64,000 bases of DNA. It comes from Hyaloperonospora brassicae. Taxonomy: Eukaryota; Oomycota; Peronosporomycetes; Peronosporales; Peronosporaceae. Where the stretch lies: positions 1 through 64,000 of the forward strand of contig CANTFL010000536.1 of NCBI GenBank assembly GCA_947650285.1. Reading direction: 5' to 3'. Position 1 is the stretch's first letter. Every line of letters begins with the position of its first letter. The notes under the pieces are model-generated. The model had not been told where the DNA came from. It saw nothing but the letters and a program-made list of their open reading frames with translations, and ran no database searches. Positions 34,380 to 45,500 of the stretch are shown here, one piece after another. A program made the position numbers and the translations under genes.

Positions 34380-34397
34380 GGGCGGAGCTCCCTACTG
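34358..34397 (+). promoter_or_regulatory. Probable -1 ribosomal frameshift site (gag to pol)
   Basis: The slippery heptamer A AAA AAT (34358-34364) is in the correct gag register (..A|AAA|AAT). After a 9-nt spacer it is followed by a hairpin with arms CAGTAGGG (34374-34381) and CCCTACTG (34390-34397), which contains the gag stop TAG. Slipping back one base enters the pol frame at TGG (34364-34366), which is open from there. An AGTAGG/CCTACT hairpin occurs at the homologous place in Gyp-B (about 52018-52042). Confidence 0.75.
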
Positions 34398-37300
34398 ATC
34401 CAGCAACCGCAAGAGAATTTGCAAATCTCTTGACGAAAGTTGCTCCAGATACACAATCATTGTGTGTCTCTGCACCTGGTGATGACGGTTCGCTCATCAC
34501 CTTGAAGTTGAAAGCGACAAATGATTTGTCGCTTCGTGCCCTAGTTGATTGTGGGGCGTTGGACAACTTTGTTCGTCGCCAGTCGCTAGAGGATCAGGAA
34601 GTCTCAACTTCGTGGAGCGGGAGATCCCCTCCAACGAGGATTACGGTGCGCCTTGCAACAGGCGCATCGATCAATGTAAAGAAACGTATAGTAGGAATCC
34701 ACTACACTTTAGAGGGCGAACAGTACGATGATGACTTCATCGTACTAGATCTGGATGACAAATTTGATGTCATCCTGGGATTACCTTGGCTCAGAAAGTA
34801 CGAGCCAAGGGTGAGCTGGCAGCATCGATCCGTGAAGATGCCTGCCGCTTGTTCATCAGATGGTCATCTGATGAACATCTTGGAGCGTCCACAAGCGTGT
34901 GGAGGTTCTGCGAGTGAGTGCGATGGCCTCACTTGCGGTACGGTCGTTAGCACGACTGCACAAGATCACAGTGTAGTTGATCACTACACTGTGGAGCAAG
35001 CTCCCGGCGGCTGTACAGAAGTACAGGCTGCGCCGAAGGTCCACCACTCGAATAAGTCGAGTGGACCGGGACATGGATGCATGCCTAGCGGGCAGCATCT
35101 TCGCCAAAAGAAAACTGTTGCCTTCAAAGGGCAACATGGACATCCTAGGTCGACTGGAGAGTCGAACGTAGAGGATCGGTGCCTGACTGTGGTTACACAG
35201 TCACAGTCAGAAGACGTCGAGGGAATAAGTCCCCACGTAATTGAGGAAGGAATTCCTCAAGAGTCACTTGCTGAGGGATCAGGCCCTCAGCAACCTGTGG
35301 AAGCAAGTTCCCAGGAAGAAACCGAGACGTTGAACGTCTTGGTTAATGACGGATCAAGCGTAGGCGCTTATACGCTTGATCTGATTGTGCCTCCAAAGTT
35401 AACTTCGGAGATAACTCAGTTGCCAACGCTAGAACCGAAACGGTTCTTGCGTGATCTGCGCAGTGGCAAAGTCAAGCAGATCTGCATACTCGTCACGGAG
35501 GATGAGTATGTGGCTGACATTCGGTCGGCAACAGCATTTGCTGAGAACGAACGAGTTCTCAGCAGCTCATCGATGGACAAAAGTGTCCTCGATGAGAAGA
35601 CTCGGATTGAGCGATACACGTCTCAATCCTGGGAGTCACTTCAGACAAATCCTTTGTATAAGGATTTGATCGAATTCAGGGATGTGTTCCCTGAATCTGT
35701 ACCTTGCGAGTTGCCTAAAGACAAAGGCACTCGACACGAGATCGAGCTCAAACCGGGCTCGAAGTACTGTGTCATGAAGCAGTGGCCACTGCCTCGTGAA
35801 CAAGTACTAGCGATCGACAAGTTCTTCGCCGATCGCTTAGCAGCGGGCCATGTGAGGGAATCGACATCCCCTCACAGCTCTCCGACCTTCTGTGTGCGAA
35901 AGGCCACAGGAGGGTGGCGGATAGTGCACGCATTCAACAAGTTGAATGCTGCAACGGTACCGGCTCAGACGCCGATACCGAGGAAGGACGTAATCATAGA
36001 TGGTATGTCAAAGAGTACCATCTTTTCGTCCATGGATCTGATGGATGGATTCTATCAGATCCTCATGCGTGAACGAGACATCCCGTTCAAGGCAGTGAGT
36101 ACCCCCAGCGGGATGCTGTGGGAGTGGCTAGTGATGCCACAGGGGCTGAGTAATGCCCCTGCAACATTCAACAGATGTGTCACAAATCTGTTGAGACCGG
36201 TGCGAGACTTCGCACCGAGTTACTTCGACGGTGTGCTCGTTCATAGCCGGGCTATGGACGGAAAGACCGAAGTTAAAGTTCACAGAACTCACGTTCGTCA
36301 GGTTCTTCAACTTATGCGCAAGTATAAGTTGTACGCCAACCTCAAGAAGTGTATATTCGCGGCTAGCGAAATACCACTTCTTGGGTGCATCGTCGGTAAA
36401 CACGGCGTACGCCCCAATCCCGAAAAGATCAAGGCGATCACCGACTGGCCAGTGCCAGTCGATGTCAAGGGACTACGGAAGTTCCTTGGTCTAGCGGCGT
36501 ACTTGCACAAGTACTTGCGCAACTACGCCGAGATGACTGTTCATCTTTCTTGCTTGCTCAAGAAAGATGTGAAGTGGTCATGGAACGCTGAGTGCCAGCG
36601 TTCCTTTGAAGGTATCAACAAAATCTTGATGAAATCGCCCATCTTGGCGATTGCAGATCAGGATAGATCTTTTCATGTGGTCTATGACGCCAGCGATTTC
36701 GCAATCGGCTGTGCGTTAATGCAGTTTGATGCAGATGGCGCAAAGCGCGTCATCTGTTATCAGTCGCGTCAGCTGCAACAAGCTGAGCGTAATTACCCAG
36801 TGCATGACAAGGAGCTCCTTGCCATGAAGTACGCACTGGCTAAGTTTCGGGTCTAACTCTTGGGAGATAAACCGTTTGTTGTCTATACGGACCATTCGTC
36901 ATTACGCACGGCCGTAAACAGCCCACACCTCTCGCAAAGGATGGCGAGGTGGCTGTCTTTCTTCGCGGAGTATAACTTCTCCGTGGAGTATAAACCGGGA
37001 CGAATCGATGTCGTCGCTGATGCGCTTTCGCGCCGGCCCGATTTCGAGCCGGACGAACAAATCAACAGTGAGGATAAGCCCACTGTTGCGACACTGTCAG
37101 TCAGTGTCCCGTCGTCAAGTAAACTTGACGACGTACGAAAGGCATACGCGGAAGATAAGGATCTTCTGCGATTGATGGATCATCTGGTGAATCCATCCAG
37201 TAAATTCATGAGGGATTTACCGGCTTTGTACCGATCCTCATCGGATCGGTATAGTACGCGCAACGGATTGCTGTACTATACAGCTGTTGCCAACGACACG

Positions 37301-38822
37301 CCTCGTGTCGTCGTACCCGCTCATCATGATTTGCGTTTACGCTTCATGTATGAGTGTCACGATGCCCCAACAGGTGGTCATCGTAGTAGAGAAAAGACTT
37401 ACCTCACGGTAAGTCGTGACTTCTACTGTCCACGCCAGTATCAGTTTGTACGCAAGTACATGCGTGCTTGCGAGGTTTGCCAACGGGTGAAGCCTAGCCC
37501 TTCATCCCGTGCACCATTGCAGCCTCTGCCTGTTCCGACAGAGTGCTGGCAGTCCGTCTCAATGGACTTCGTCTTCGGGTTTCCCGAAGACGCTCACAAG
37601 AATAATGGTATTCTTGTGTTTGTTGACCGATTCAGCAAGATGGTCCATCTTGCTGCAGTCCCTGAGTCGATCAAGGCTCAAGGTTGTGCTCGTTTCTTTC
37701 CAGACAAGGTCTTTAGACTCCACGGGTTACCCCGTGAACTCGTATCCGACCGTGACCCTCGGTTCACGGCGACATTTTGGCAAGCCGTGTTCCGTTCTCT
37801 CGGAACACGATTGAAGATGTCTACTTCCGACCATCCCAAAACAGATGGTCAGACGGAACGTGCGAATTGTGTTCTCGAAGAGATCCTTGGAGGATATGTC
37901 CACTCCTTTTCGAGTTGGAGCGAATTCCTACCCATGGTGGAATTCGCCATCAATAATTCGGTGCATGCTTCCACACAGCACACACCGTTTTACGTGAATG
38001 GCCTACGCCATCCACGTGTGCCCACACTTCTAGAGTGTGCCTCTTGGATAAGGGGGGAGGGACTCGCTCGAGCAAAAACCGTTTTGGCTCTTGCTCATCA
38101 CGTGTCGACGTTAACGTCGTCACGTATGATGCCGATGTCGATCAAGTCGACATCGATGAAGAAGATCACCTCAATAATAGCGATGACGCTATTATTGACT
38201 TGGATGATGATGACGATGCTGGTATATTCAGCATCGTCAACGATTATGCCAGCGAGGAAGAAGACAACCTCGCTGAAGAAGAGAGCAATCTCTTAGCAGT
38301 GCGCACGAAGCGCACTGCCAGACAAAACAAAGAGTCAGCAGAGAACTTCCTGCTGACTCGAGAAGCGGTAGTCTGTTTCGTTCAGGAATCCTTCGGAAAT
38401 GCGGTGGACCGCCCGAAACGGAACGCAGACAAGAATGGAAGAGCAAATGTTCTTTCATTTAAGGTGAACGACCTAGTACTACTGTCTACGTTAACTTACC
38501 TAGACATGCAGTCACTATTGTCGGCATTAGTAAACTACTGCCTAAGTACATTGAGCCATTTCGAGTGTTTCATCGCAAGGGCAATGCATACACACTCGAA
38601 TTGCCACGTAAGATGCGCACGCATCCTACGTTTTACGTGGGGAGGCTTAGGCCGTACTGTCAGTACGAGCCTTCTTTTTCCGATGAAGATAGCTTCCACG
38701 TTCAAGAACATCCATCAAGTTCTTTCGTTCGCGTCCAGACGATCCGTCTGGTCGCGCAGATATACTACCTCGGAACTCAACCGAGATATCTCCCCGCGAG
38801 CTGTCGCCAGCTCGCCGAATAG
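34364..38822 (+). pseudogene. Gyp-A Pol (protease, RT, RNase H, integrase), broken
   Basis: The frame runs from the -1 shift point. The protease motif is LVDCGALDNFV (catalytic Asp at 34547). RT lies at ~35700-36600; its catalytic YFDD box reads YFDG (36221-36232), so an essential Asp is missing. RNase H spans ~36660-37040 and is interrupted by TAA at 36854-36856, with the frame continuing unchanged. The integrase HHCC finger is at ~37340-37490, and the DD35E residues at 37565, 37748 and 37856 are intact. Two 1-nt losses, near 38045 and 38488, shift the acidic integrase linker and the C-terminal module (FYVGRLRPY at ~38630-38660). The last frame ends with TAG at 38820-38822, overlapping the antisense ORF by 108 bp. 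It is probably inactive, although most domains are well conserved. Confidence 0.93.
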
Positions 38823-40250
38823 GGAGCGAACATCATGCTCAACCTGAAGCTGCGCTGTGGCATAATCGGCGCGATCCCTCGCCCGATCAGCCTCGTGACC
38901 CTTGCGGTTCTTCCGCACGGTATCGGTCAAAGCGTAGCGCCGGTCGCGCTCGTGCTTCAAGTCATCGCGCAACTCATCGATTGCGCGATCCATCTCGTAA
39001 GGGTCGAGATGGTGAACCGAATCATCTGGAGGAGGTCTTTCCTCCCCCACCACATCATTTGGTGGATGCGCACGGTGATCAACGCTTTCTAGTGGAGCGT
39101 ATCTTGAATCACCGTGACGATTAAGAATCAAGGACGAGCTACCTCGTCCAGTGGCGGGGGTATCCACCCTCTTGGAACAGCTGGGAGCCCCGCTCTCAGC
39201 TGTTGATGGATGTTGAAGGTCTCGTCCGCCAGTATGACGAGACCCATCCGATGAGTCCTGTGGCCCATCGGTAAACACGCGCTTTTGGCACTTGTAGACG
39301 GATTGCAAGTTTGCAATCGCGTCACGCATCTCAGCCGAGATGTGTGCCCTTCCCCAGGGCGAAATTAGGGAATACACATCCCTATGTGCACGCTGCGAGT
39401 TGTCAACACAACTCGCACAATGGTCTCCCCATGTGAGGCAAGGAATGTCTGCCTCACTCGACAAACAGTGCAACCGGTACCTAGCACCGGTTGGCGTTCG
39501 CTTTTCGAACCTGAGACGTGTCGTCTCAAGTTTCTTGAGCCACCCTTCTCGTCCAAAATTCTTTACGTTTTTGACGAACGCGTTCCACGCATCCCAAAGC
39601 GATGCTTTGTCACGCTTTTGATTGCCGTTGTACCATCGATGTCTAAGGAAGACATCGAGATAAATTTCTTCCTCAGCGCGAAATTTCTTCGCGCTGGAAC
39701 TCAAGCCGTGAAGCTCAGTCGCATCGAATAAGGGTATTCGATGGTGTTGGCTTGTCTCGTGATACAAATCATTGATGAGCCGTTCAGGCAAACGACACGG
39801 CTTCAGCTCATCACGCTTCATCATGGTACGCTTGTCGGCACCACGGTTGTCAGTATGACGATGGGTTGCACCATCATCAAGTCGCTCGTGCGAAGGAGCA
39901 CGAGCTGATTGCGGTGATGAGCAAACATACTCATCACCCGATTCGTCATCACTGCCGAACAGAATGTGTTGCAACTCACGAGTCCGTTCGTTCGGCATTG
40001 GCCTTGGCAAACACTGAGGCACCGCAGGTGAACGCGATGCTTCCAAAGGCTTTTCGGATTCAGACACGTCCAACCCGCCAGAATTGATGACCTCTATGTC
40101 AGGGTCATCATGCGCACGCGGTGTGATACCGCGTGCACCTGCAGCACCTGTTGCTGCAGGCGGAGAACGAGCAGCAGACGACGAATCGTCTGTCGCAGAC
40201 GCTGGCACAGGCACAGACTCTGTGCGCCTTGAGACACCCCGCATAGACAT
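38715..40250 (-). CDS. Gyp-A antisense ORF, 511 residues, unknown function
   Basis: An uninterrupted minus-strand frame occupying nearly all the space between pol and the 3' LTR. The N-terminal ~130 residues are Ser/Pro/Ala-rich and probably disordered, with an acidic patch (FGSDDESGDEY, ~residues 97-107). A central region (~150-310) looks globular and contains LRHRWYNGNQKRDKASLWDAW and a GDHCASC cysteine pair. A Ser/Asp/His-rich linker follows, and the last ~95 residues, rich in heptad Leu/Arg/Asp/Glu, look like a coiled coil. I recognise no family. Antisense ORFs in the pol-LTR interval are known from some plant Gypsy elements such as Retand, Ogre and Grande; a link is inference. It is intact although pol is broken. 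The ATG (40248-40250) lies in a hairpin loop. Confidence 0.75.
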   Translation of the reverse strand: MSMRGVSRRTESVPVPASATDDSSSAARSPPAATGAAGARGITPRAHDDPDIEVINSGGLDVSESEKPLEASRSPAVPQCLPRPMPNERTRELQHILFGSDDESGDEYVCSSPQSARAPSHERLDDGATHRHTDNRGADKRTMMKRDELKPCRLPERLINDLYHETSQHHRIPLFDATELHGLSSSAKKFRAEEEIYLDVFLRHRWYNGNQKRDKASLWDAWNAFVKNVKNFGREGWLKKLETTRLRFEKRTPTGARYRLHCLSSEADIPCLTWGDHCASCVDNSQRAHRDVYSLISPWGRAHISAEMRDAIANLQSVYKCQKRVFTDGPQDSSDGSRHTGGRDLQHPSTAESGAPSCSKRVDTPATGRGSSSLILNRHGDSRYAPLESVDHRAHPPNDVVGEERPPPDDSVHHLDPYEMDRAIDELRDDLKHERDRRYALTDTVRKNRKGHEADRARDRADYATAQLQVEHDVRSLFGELATARGEISRLSSEVVYLRDQTDRLDANERT

Positions 40251-40262
40251 GTTAACTATGCG
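40240..40262 (-). promoter_or_regulatory. Hairpin presenting the antisense ORF start codon in its loop
   Basis: CGCATAG (40240-40246) pairs with CTATGCG (40256-40262). The 9-nt loop ACATGTTAA contains CAT, the complement of the antisense ORF start codon (40248-40250). Confidence 0.7.
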
Positions 40263-40367
40263 AGGTCAAGCGGAAAGTGAATGGAACGGACCCAACAAAT
40301 GCTCCCTGTCCTAATGGTGGCCAACGGGCGGCCGCCATATTTTTGATAGTCACACGTTGACTATCCG

Positions 40368-40381
40368 TTAAAGGGGGGTGA
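40368..40381 (+). other. Gyp-A polypurine tract
   Basis: The run TAAAGGGGGGTGA lies directly before the 3' LTR start (GTAACGGGGC). It follows an 8-bp hairpin GATAGTCA/TGACTATC at 40345-40365. Confidence 0.7.
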
Positions 40382-40787
40382 CGTAACGGGGCAGCCCGTT
40401 ACATGGAAATTGTCACTTTAAGGAAAGTAACAATTAAGAATATGATGTTGAATATTGTTTGAACAATATCACCAATAGTGGTGATATTGATGGGTCGACC
40501 AAAGAGTCCGTTCATTGGTTGATATCTTGAAGATATCAACCCACCTACCGCCGCAAGACGCGCGCAATGAGTGGTGAGTAGACGTCGTCGTACATTGAGT
40601 TAGATTAGTATTATTAAGCTAAGTCAAACAGAGAGACAGTGGTTAAAGACTTAATTATATTAATATAACAGTTCTAGTTTCCCTAAGACAGTGTTGCCTC
40701 TGTCTTACCTACCGCTTCCTCGGTTGCCTCGTGTACGCGTTTCGGTGCACGATACCCTTGGTTCACGCAAGGGTGTGCCCCGTTACA
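40382..40787 (+). repeat. Gyp-A 3' LTR
   Basis: 406 bp. Its first base is C where the family has T, then GTAACGGGGC; it ends GCCCCGTTACA. Hairpin 1 has 11-bp arms with one mismatch, ATTGTCACTTT (40409-40419) and AAAGTAACAAT (40424-40434). Confidence 0.93.
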
Positions 40788-40792
40788 TAATA

Positions 40793-42513
40793 CAGCTTAC
40801 CAAAAGCGATCACATATATCGAGTAATCACTTTACTCGACTAAGGCAGCATCTCAACCGAACTGCAAACCGGCTGCAGTTGAACGAATGTCATAACCTTC
40901 CGCATATACTACGTCAAACTATCACCATACGTGGGCACTTTCTAAATAGACGGAGTTTTTTGGAATGTGGTCCTAACGACACCGCGGTGGCTCTAGAATC
41001 AGAAACGGATGCCTTTTACACCTCTTTATCATCATCATACGAGATGACGCTTACGATGGTTCGGTCAAAAGAAGCAAAATATCAACCAGCAGCAGAGGGA
41101 CCTTTCTAGGCAGTCGCGGGGACGAAGCGGGACACCGAGACTAAGCGATCATATAAGTGCAAGGATCATAACCATGCGCTTATAGACGTCATTGCTCACG
41201 AGAATATATTTGCTGCGGATGCTTCTTCTCTCTTTGACTACAATATATAATAGTTTTGTATGGAGTACGGATATTGTATCTCGCGTTCTGCGGCTAACAG
41301 TGCGATTGCGAAAGCAACAAAATATAGGATATACGCTTAACATTGACACACAAATAAGACCAAGCTTACACTTAAAACGAATCTTACATGCTTTCTTAAT
41401 TTTGCGATCTTGACCTTTACACGGCGATGTGCCTACCCACCTGACGGGAGGATCTGGTAGCGGAGTCGCACGAAACTTTACAGCTTGCTGTCCTCTCATA
41501 ATAGCCGCAAACGTCGCATACCAAGTTCCCACCCCGGGATACCTTATAAATTTGGGATGCATTCGTCGTTGTATCTTGATAAAGCTTCGATGGCCATGGT
41601 AACGACGCGCTCCCAGATTTCCGACAGGCAACATCCACTTATTCGCGATGATAAATGGTGAATACTAAGTCTATGTCCGGGAAAATCATGTGCATGAATA
41701 TATGGAAGGAGGGGTGGTAGATCCTCCGGCCTGAGTCGATAGTGTTTCCATTTAAGATGCGCTAGCTATGTCGATCAAACAAGAATGAAATGCCTCGTCA
41801 GATATAATGGCAGACCCTGACCAACATAAGAATTATCCAATCTCACCTTCTATCTTTCATAGGGACGCTCATGGAAATCAGGTTGCGATACGACCACCTC
41901 TCGATCACTTACGCTTCCAAAACATTTAGGATCAAAATGAACGCACAAAGAGACTGCTCAAGGTATGATCAGACGCGTCTGCTACGATAGAAGATACACC
42001 TGTACCAAAGTTCACACAACAAATATATGAAAATACAAGTAATGTCATTGAATTTCCATTCCTGTTAACTAATTCCCCTTGATGCTGGGATTTACCCTGC
42101 GAGCAATACGAGATGTCAAAAATTGTGCATTTAAATTTCTTGTATCTGGCATCACACCAAACACGACAATGTAATTGAAAGCTGTGCATTGGCTGTACCG
42201 CAACGCTAGACAGGCAAAGTGGTCACATGATATGATATAAAGTGACTATACCCAACAAGTGGAATGATTCAGTAATCTCCGACCCGACTGGCTGCGTGCA
42301 GCTGTCGTCTAACTGCTAAAAACCTTAGTCATTGAAGAGTCCTTTATTATGTGTGAATTACTACCGAAGGCTGAAGCCACTAAGGTCGACATAATATAGA
42401 AGTTGCTCATTCGAGCGCTATCTTATGCCACTTCTTATTAGAGTTATCACGGCTGTTGTCATTGATATAAAAAAACTGCCAATTTAAATTAAAATTATTC
42501 ATCCGAGACGGTC
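40793..42513. other. Unassigned stretch
   Basis: No recognisable gene. A 161-codon minus-strand frame (41149-41634) and a 76-codon plus frame (40879-41109) show no familiar motif and are not called. Confidence 0.4.
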
Positions 42514-45500
42514 ATGATCATAACTTTTAGTACTGAGGACATCCAGAACTCTATGTGGGCTGACTTTGAACGAGAACAATTTCGACGTCCTTTCATTCAT
42601 GATCTTGCAGGGTGATCCCGTCCGTTTTATAAGACTGATTTAATATTCCGTTTGAATCATAACGTCAAATTTCACTTAAATCCGGCGTCTTCTTATAATT
42701 AAGAATTCCGATTGGCCAAACAAAAACAGCATTGGTCCACTTTCGCAGAAAACGCGAAATTTCAGAAGAGATAGCACGCAAGGCAGATGATGTAGTCATT
42801 TTCTACAGCGTGAAAATAGGGGGTCCTTGGAATTGGCTTGCATACAAGAATGCGGGTCGCCATGGGTAGTTTAGAAACGCTGAATCAGCTATATAACTTC
42901 ACAGAAGGTCTCGTGGACAAAGCTGTTCTCTCGTTGCAGACATAGTCCGAGCAATCGGGTGGAGATGTAAGGTTTTTATTGAATCATTACCAATCGAATA
43001 CTCATATGGATCTGTGGCAACAAAAAGCACTAGACACCGCACTGGGTAGTTGCCGATATAACTTCAGAAGGGTGAAAAATTTCTCGTGGTCAACGTTTAC
43101 GTATAAACTGGTAAAAGTGAAGGGATAGCGTTTTTTAATCAGCATGTACGTTACATTTGAGGCAAGAAGTCTCATTTGTTGGCGGGGACTAACTGCACTT
43201 TTGGTTTGCGACCTGACCGGGTTTAATTCTCGCCACCCGTTCGAAATGAATTGTTAGCGCTGAGGCAGATTACCGGTCAGGTGCATATTGAAGCTGTTTT
43301 TAAAGATGACCCGGACACAGAAAATTAAGACAGAGCTATTTTAGCTATTCATGCGGAGACTCAGAATTTACATACACGTTTTCAGAAGGTGCGTCAGCTA
43401 TTGCACAACTTTGTCGGTTAGATATAAGATTTGAAATGATGAGAGGAAGCAATACGTCAATCTTGTTGTCGAAGAAGCGCCTCAGTCAGAGAGTGGGAAT
43501 CGAACGGTAAGTTTAGACGATTAGTATTGCGCGAAGGGGCGATTACTAACGCGCGACATAGCGATTAAGAATGTGCAGTTGAAGAATGCAATTGGCTTAT
43601 AGTAGCAAAAAAGTTTGCGAACTAAGGACCTTAATATGTTCACTATGCATTTTACTGTCTAGTGCTCAACTACCTTTGTCGTTAATTTTGACGGTACCTG
43701 GTCCAGCATCTGAGCACAATTAAATAAATATCAGCATTAGAGCGCTTCGTCATGTCGTTCGTGTACGTAAGCCGAGGCGCGTATGTATGTTCTAAAATGT
43801 GCGCAAGATACCGTCACCAGCGTTATATTGGGACCATCAGGCTACAAAGATCCACATTGACAAAACTAATTTCTCGCCCAAATTCGGACTTTTATACAGA
43901 CTGAGATTGGCCGACCGGTGGGATGAATGAGATACCAGGCTCCGAAAACATTCTTTGAGGACTATTTACAACGCCGAACAAGGTCTGACGCAAGCCACAA
44001 GCAGCAAATGATTCGTCTTTAGTTCCGGCTATATGCATAATTGTTGATGGTGCTTATCCATATGTGTCACCATCGGGTGCTCAAGAGAAATGCAATAGTC
44101 TTAGCCATGACGAACGTTTATCGAAACTTTGGTGTGGTTTTCCAGAAATGTGACATTTATGACATCAAACTAAGAGAGAGCGACTTCTTGCTCATCGATA
44201 TCACTCGACAGGCGAGATATCTTGCCGGTAATACGTTCGCGCGTCAGGTAAAGAATCATAATAACACCATCTTTTTCAGGCCAAAAAGTTAAGGCCGGAA
44301 TGCATTGGCCTCCGGCGTTAGTTGATGAAATGACCGACGCTTGGAATTATACTAAGACTAATTATTTTGCATAAATTACCCTACAAAATGTTTTTTTTGC
44401 CAGGCCACCACATTAGACCGTGTGGATGACTTTACCGTTACTTCAGCCATTACTAGCGACTATGTGAGTACGGATTTGATAAATCTTTAGGTGAGAAACC
44501 CGCAAAACTGGATGAAAGTAACAGCACGTTTTGCAGATTTTACGAAGACACGCTCGCGTCTGTTCCCGCCACTGTGTACACTAGTCAAATCATTTGCATC
44601 GTGTTTCAGGCGTTGTTTGGCAAATTATTTTTTTGTTTTGAAGAAATTTGAGGGCGTCGTCTTGCCTCTTATTCAATGCCCGATTGTGCTACTTAACATC
44701 GACCTTGATGAAATTTACCAAAGATTATTTGTTTCGGGTGCGGCCGATGCTATTGATTCTCGTTCTCCCAACTAAGTATAGGATGTTCCGCTTCGATCAA
44801 TTTATACGATTCTTGTCATTTTGACGGCGGCACGCAAAGTTGCGACTATGTTTAGCAATCACGAGATTGACCTTGCCCTGATTCTTAAAACGGTTAAGGC
44901 CTGCGACACACTTTAATGTCCATATCTAGATTCGGCGCTTTCACGGCTTGGGTGTATGCCGCAATTTGTATCTGCCGTCGCGGAATTTCTCTGCGACACG
45001 ACTTGACACAATCAACTAGTAAGTACCGCTAGCTCAAACGTGAAGTTACTCGTGGAACTAGGCAAAATTGTCCTTTTCGACAATGCTCCTTATTTAGCCT
45101 TCTATAGTGTCTAATAGATGATGCAAGCGATGGGTCGTTCGCGGGGTACCTCGCACAGCTGGAGATAGGTAATTAAGTTCAAAATTTTCGGTTACACTGA
45201 CAATACTGTTGTATACCTTTGCGATCGGTCTTAGATTACTCTCATCGAAAAAAAGCTTTATTATTTTGCCACCAGTTTCTGGTGTCCTGGCAGATCAAGC
45301 GATATTGATGGTCATTGAGCTAGATCCATGCTGACCAGCACTGTCATGAGACACCTGAGGCATCACTCTACAGTCCTCCAGCACTTCTTTCACGCATCTT
45401 TTTATTTTGGTAGGACAACAGGATAAAATGGCAGCAAACTGCAACAAACAAATCCGTTCCTATTTGGTACGGCTTGTTCTATCCCGCGAGAGGACTGGTA

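Larger units (their letters stand above)
32764..40787 (+). mobile_element. Gyp-A: LTR-to-LTR Ty3/Gypsy element with antisense ORF
   Basis: LTRs lie at 32764-33175 and 40382-40787. An initiator-Met-type primer site follows the first and a polypurine tract precedes the second. The flanks TACTA (32759-32763) and TAATA (40788-40792) look like a 5-bp target duplication with one change. The order is gag, -1 frameshift site, protease, RT, RNase H, integrase, then a minus-strand ORF before the 3' LTR. Gag and Pol belong to a Gypsy family I recognise from Phytophthora-type genomes. The element is unusual in being packed with short perfect inverted repeats along its whole length. No chromodomain is visible. 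Confidence 0.95.

Noticed and set aside
35217..35400. Gyp-A hairpins as Dicer or microRNA precursors
   Set aside because: Arms of 7-13 bp are too short for typical Dicer substrates, so a direct small-RNA precursor role is unlikely without longer-range pairing.
41149..41634. 161-codon minus-strand frame as a gene
   Set aside because: No motif, unusual composition and no context; a frame of this length can occur by chance.
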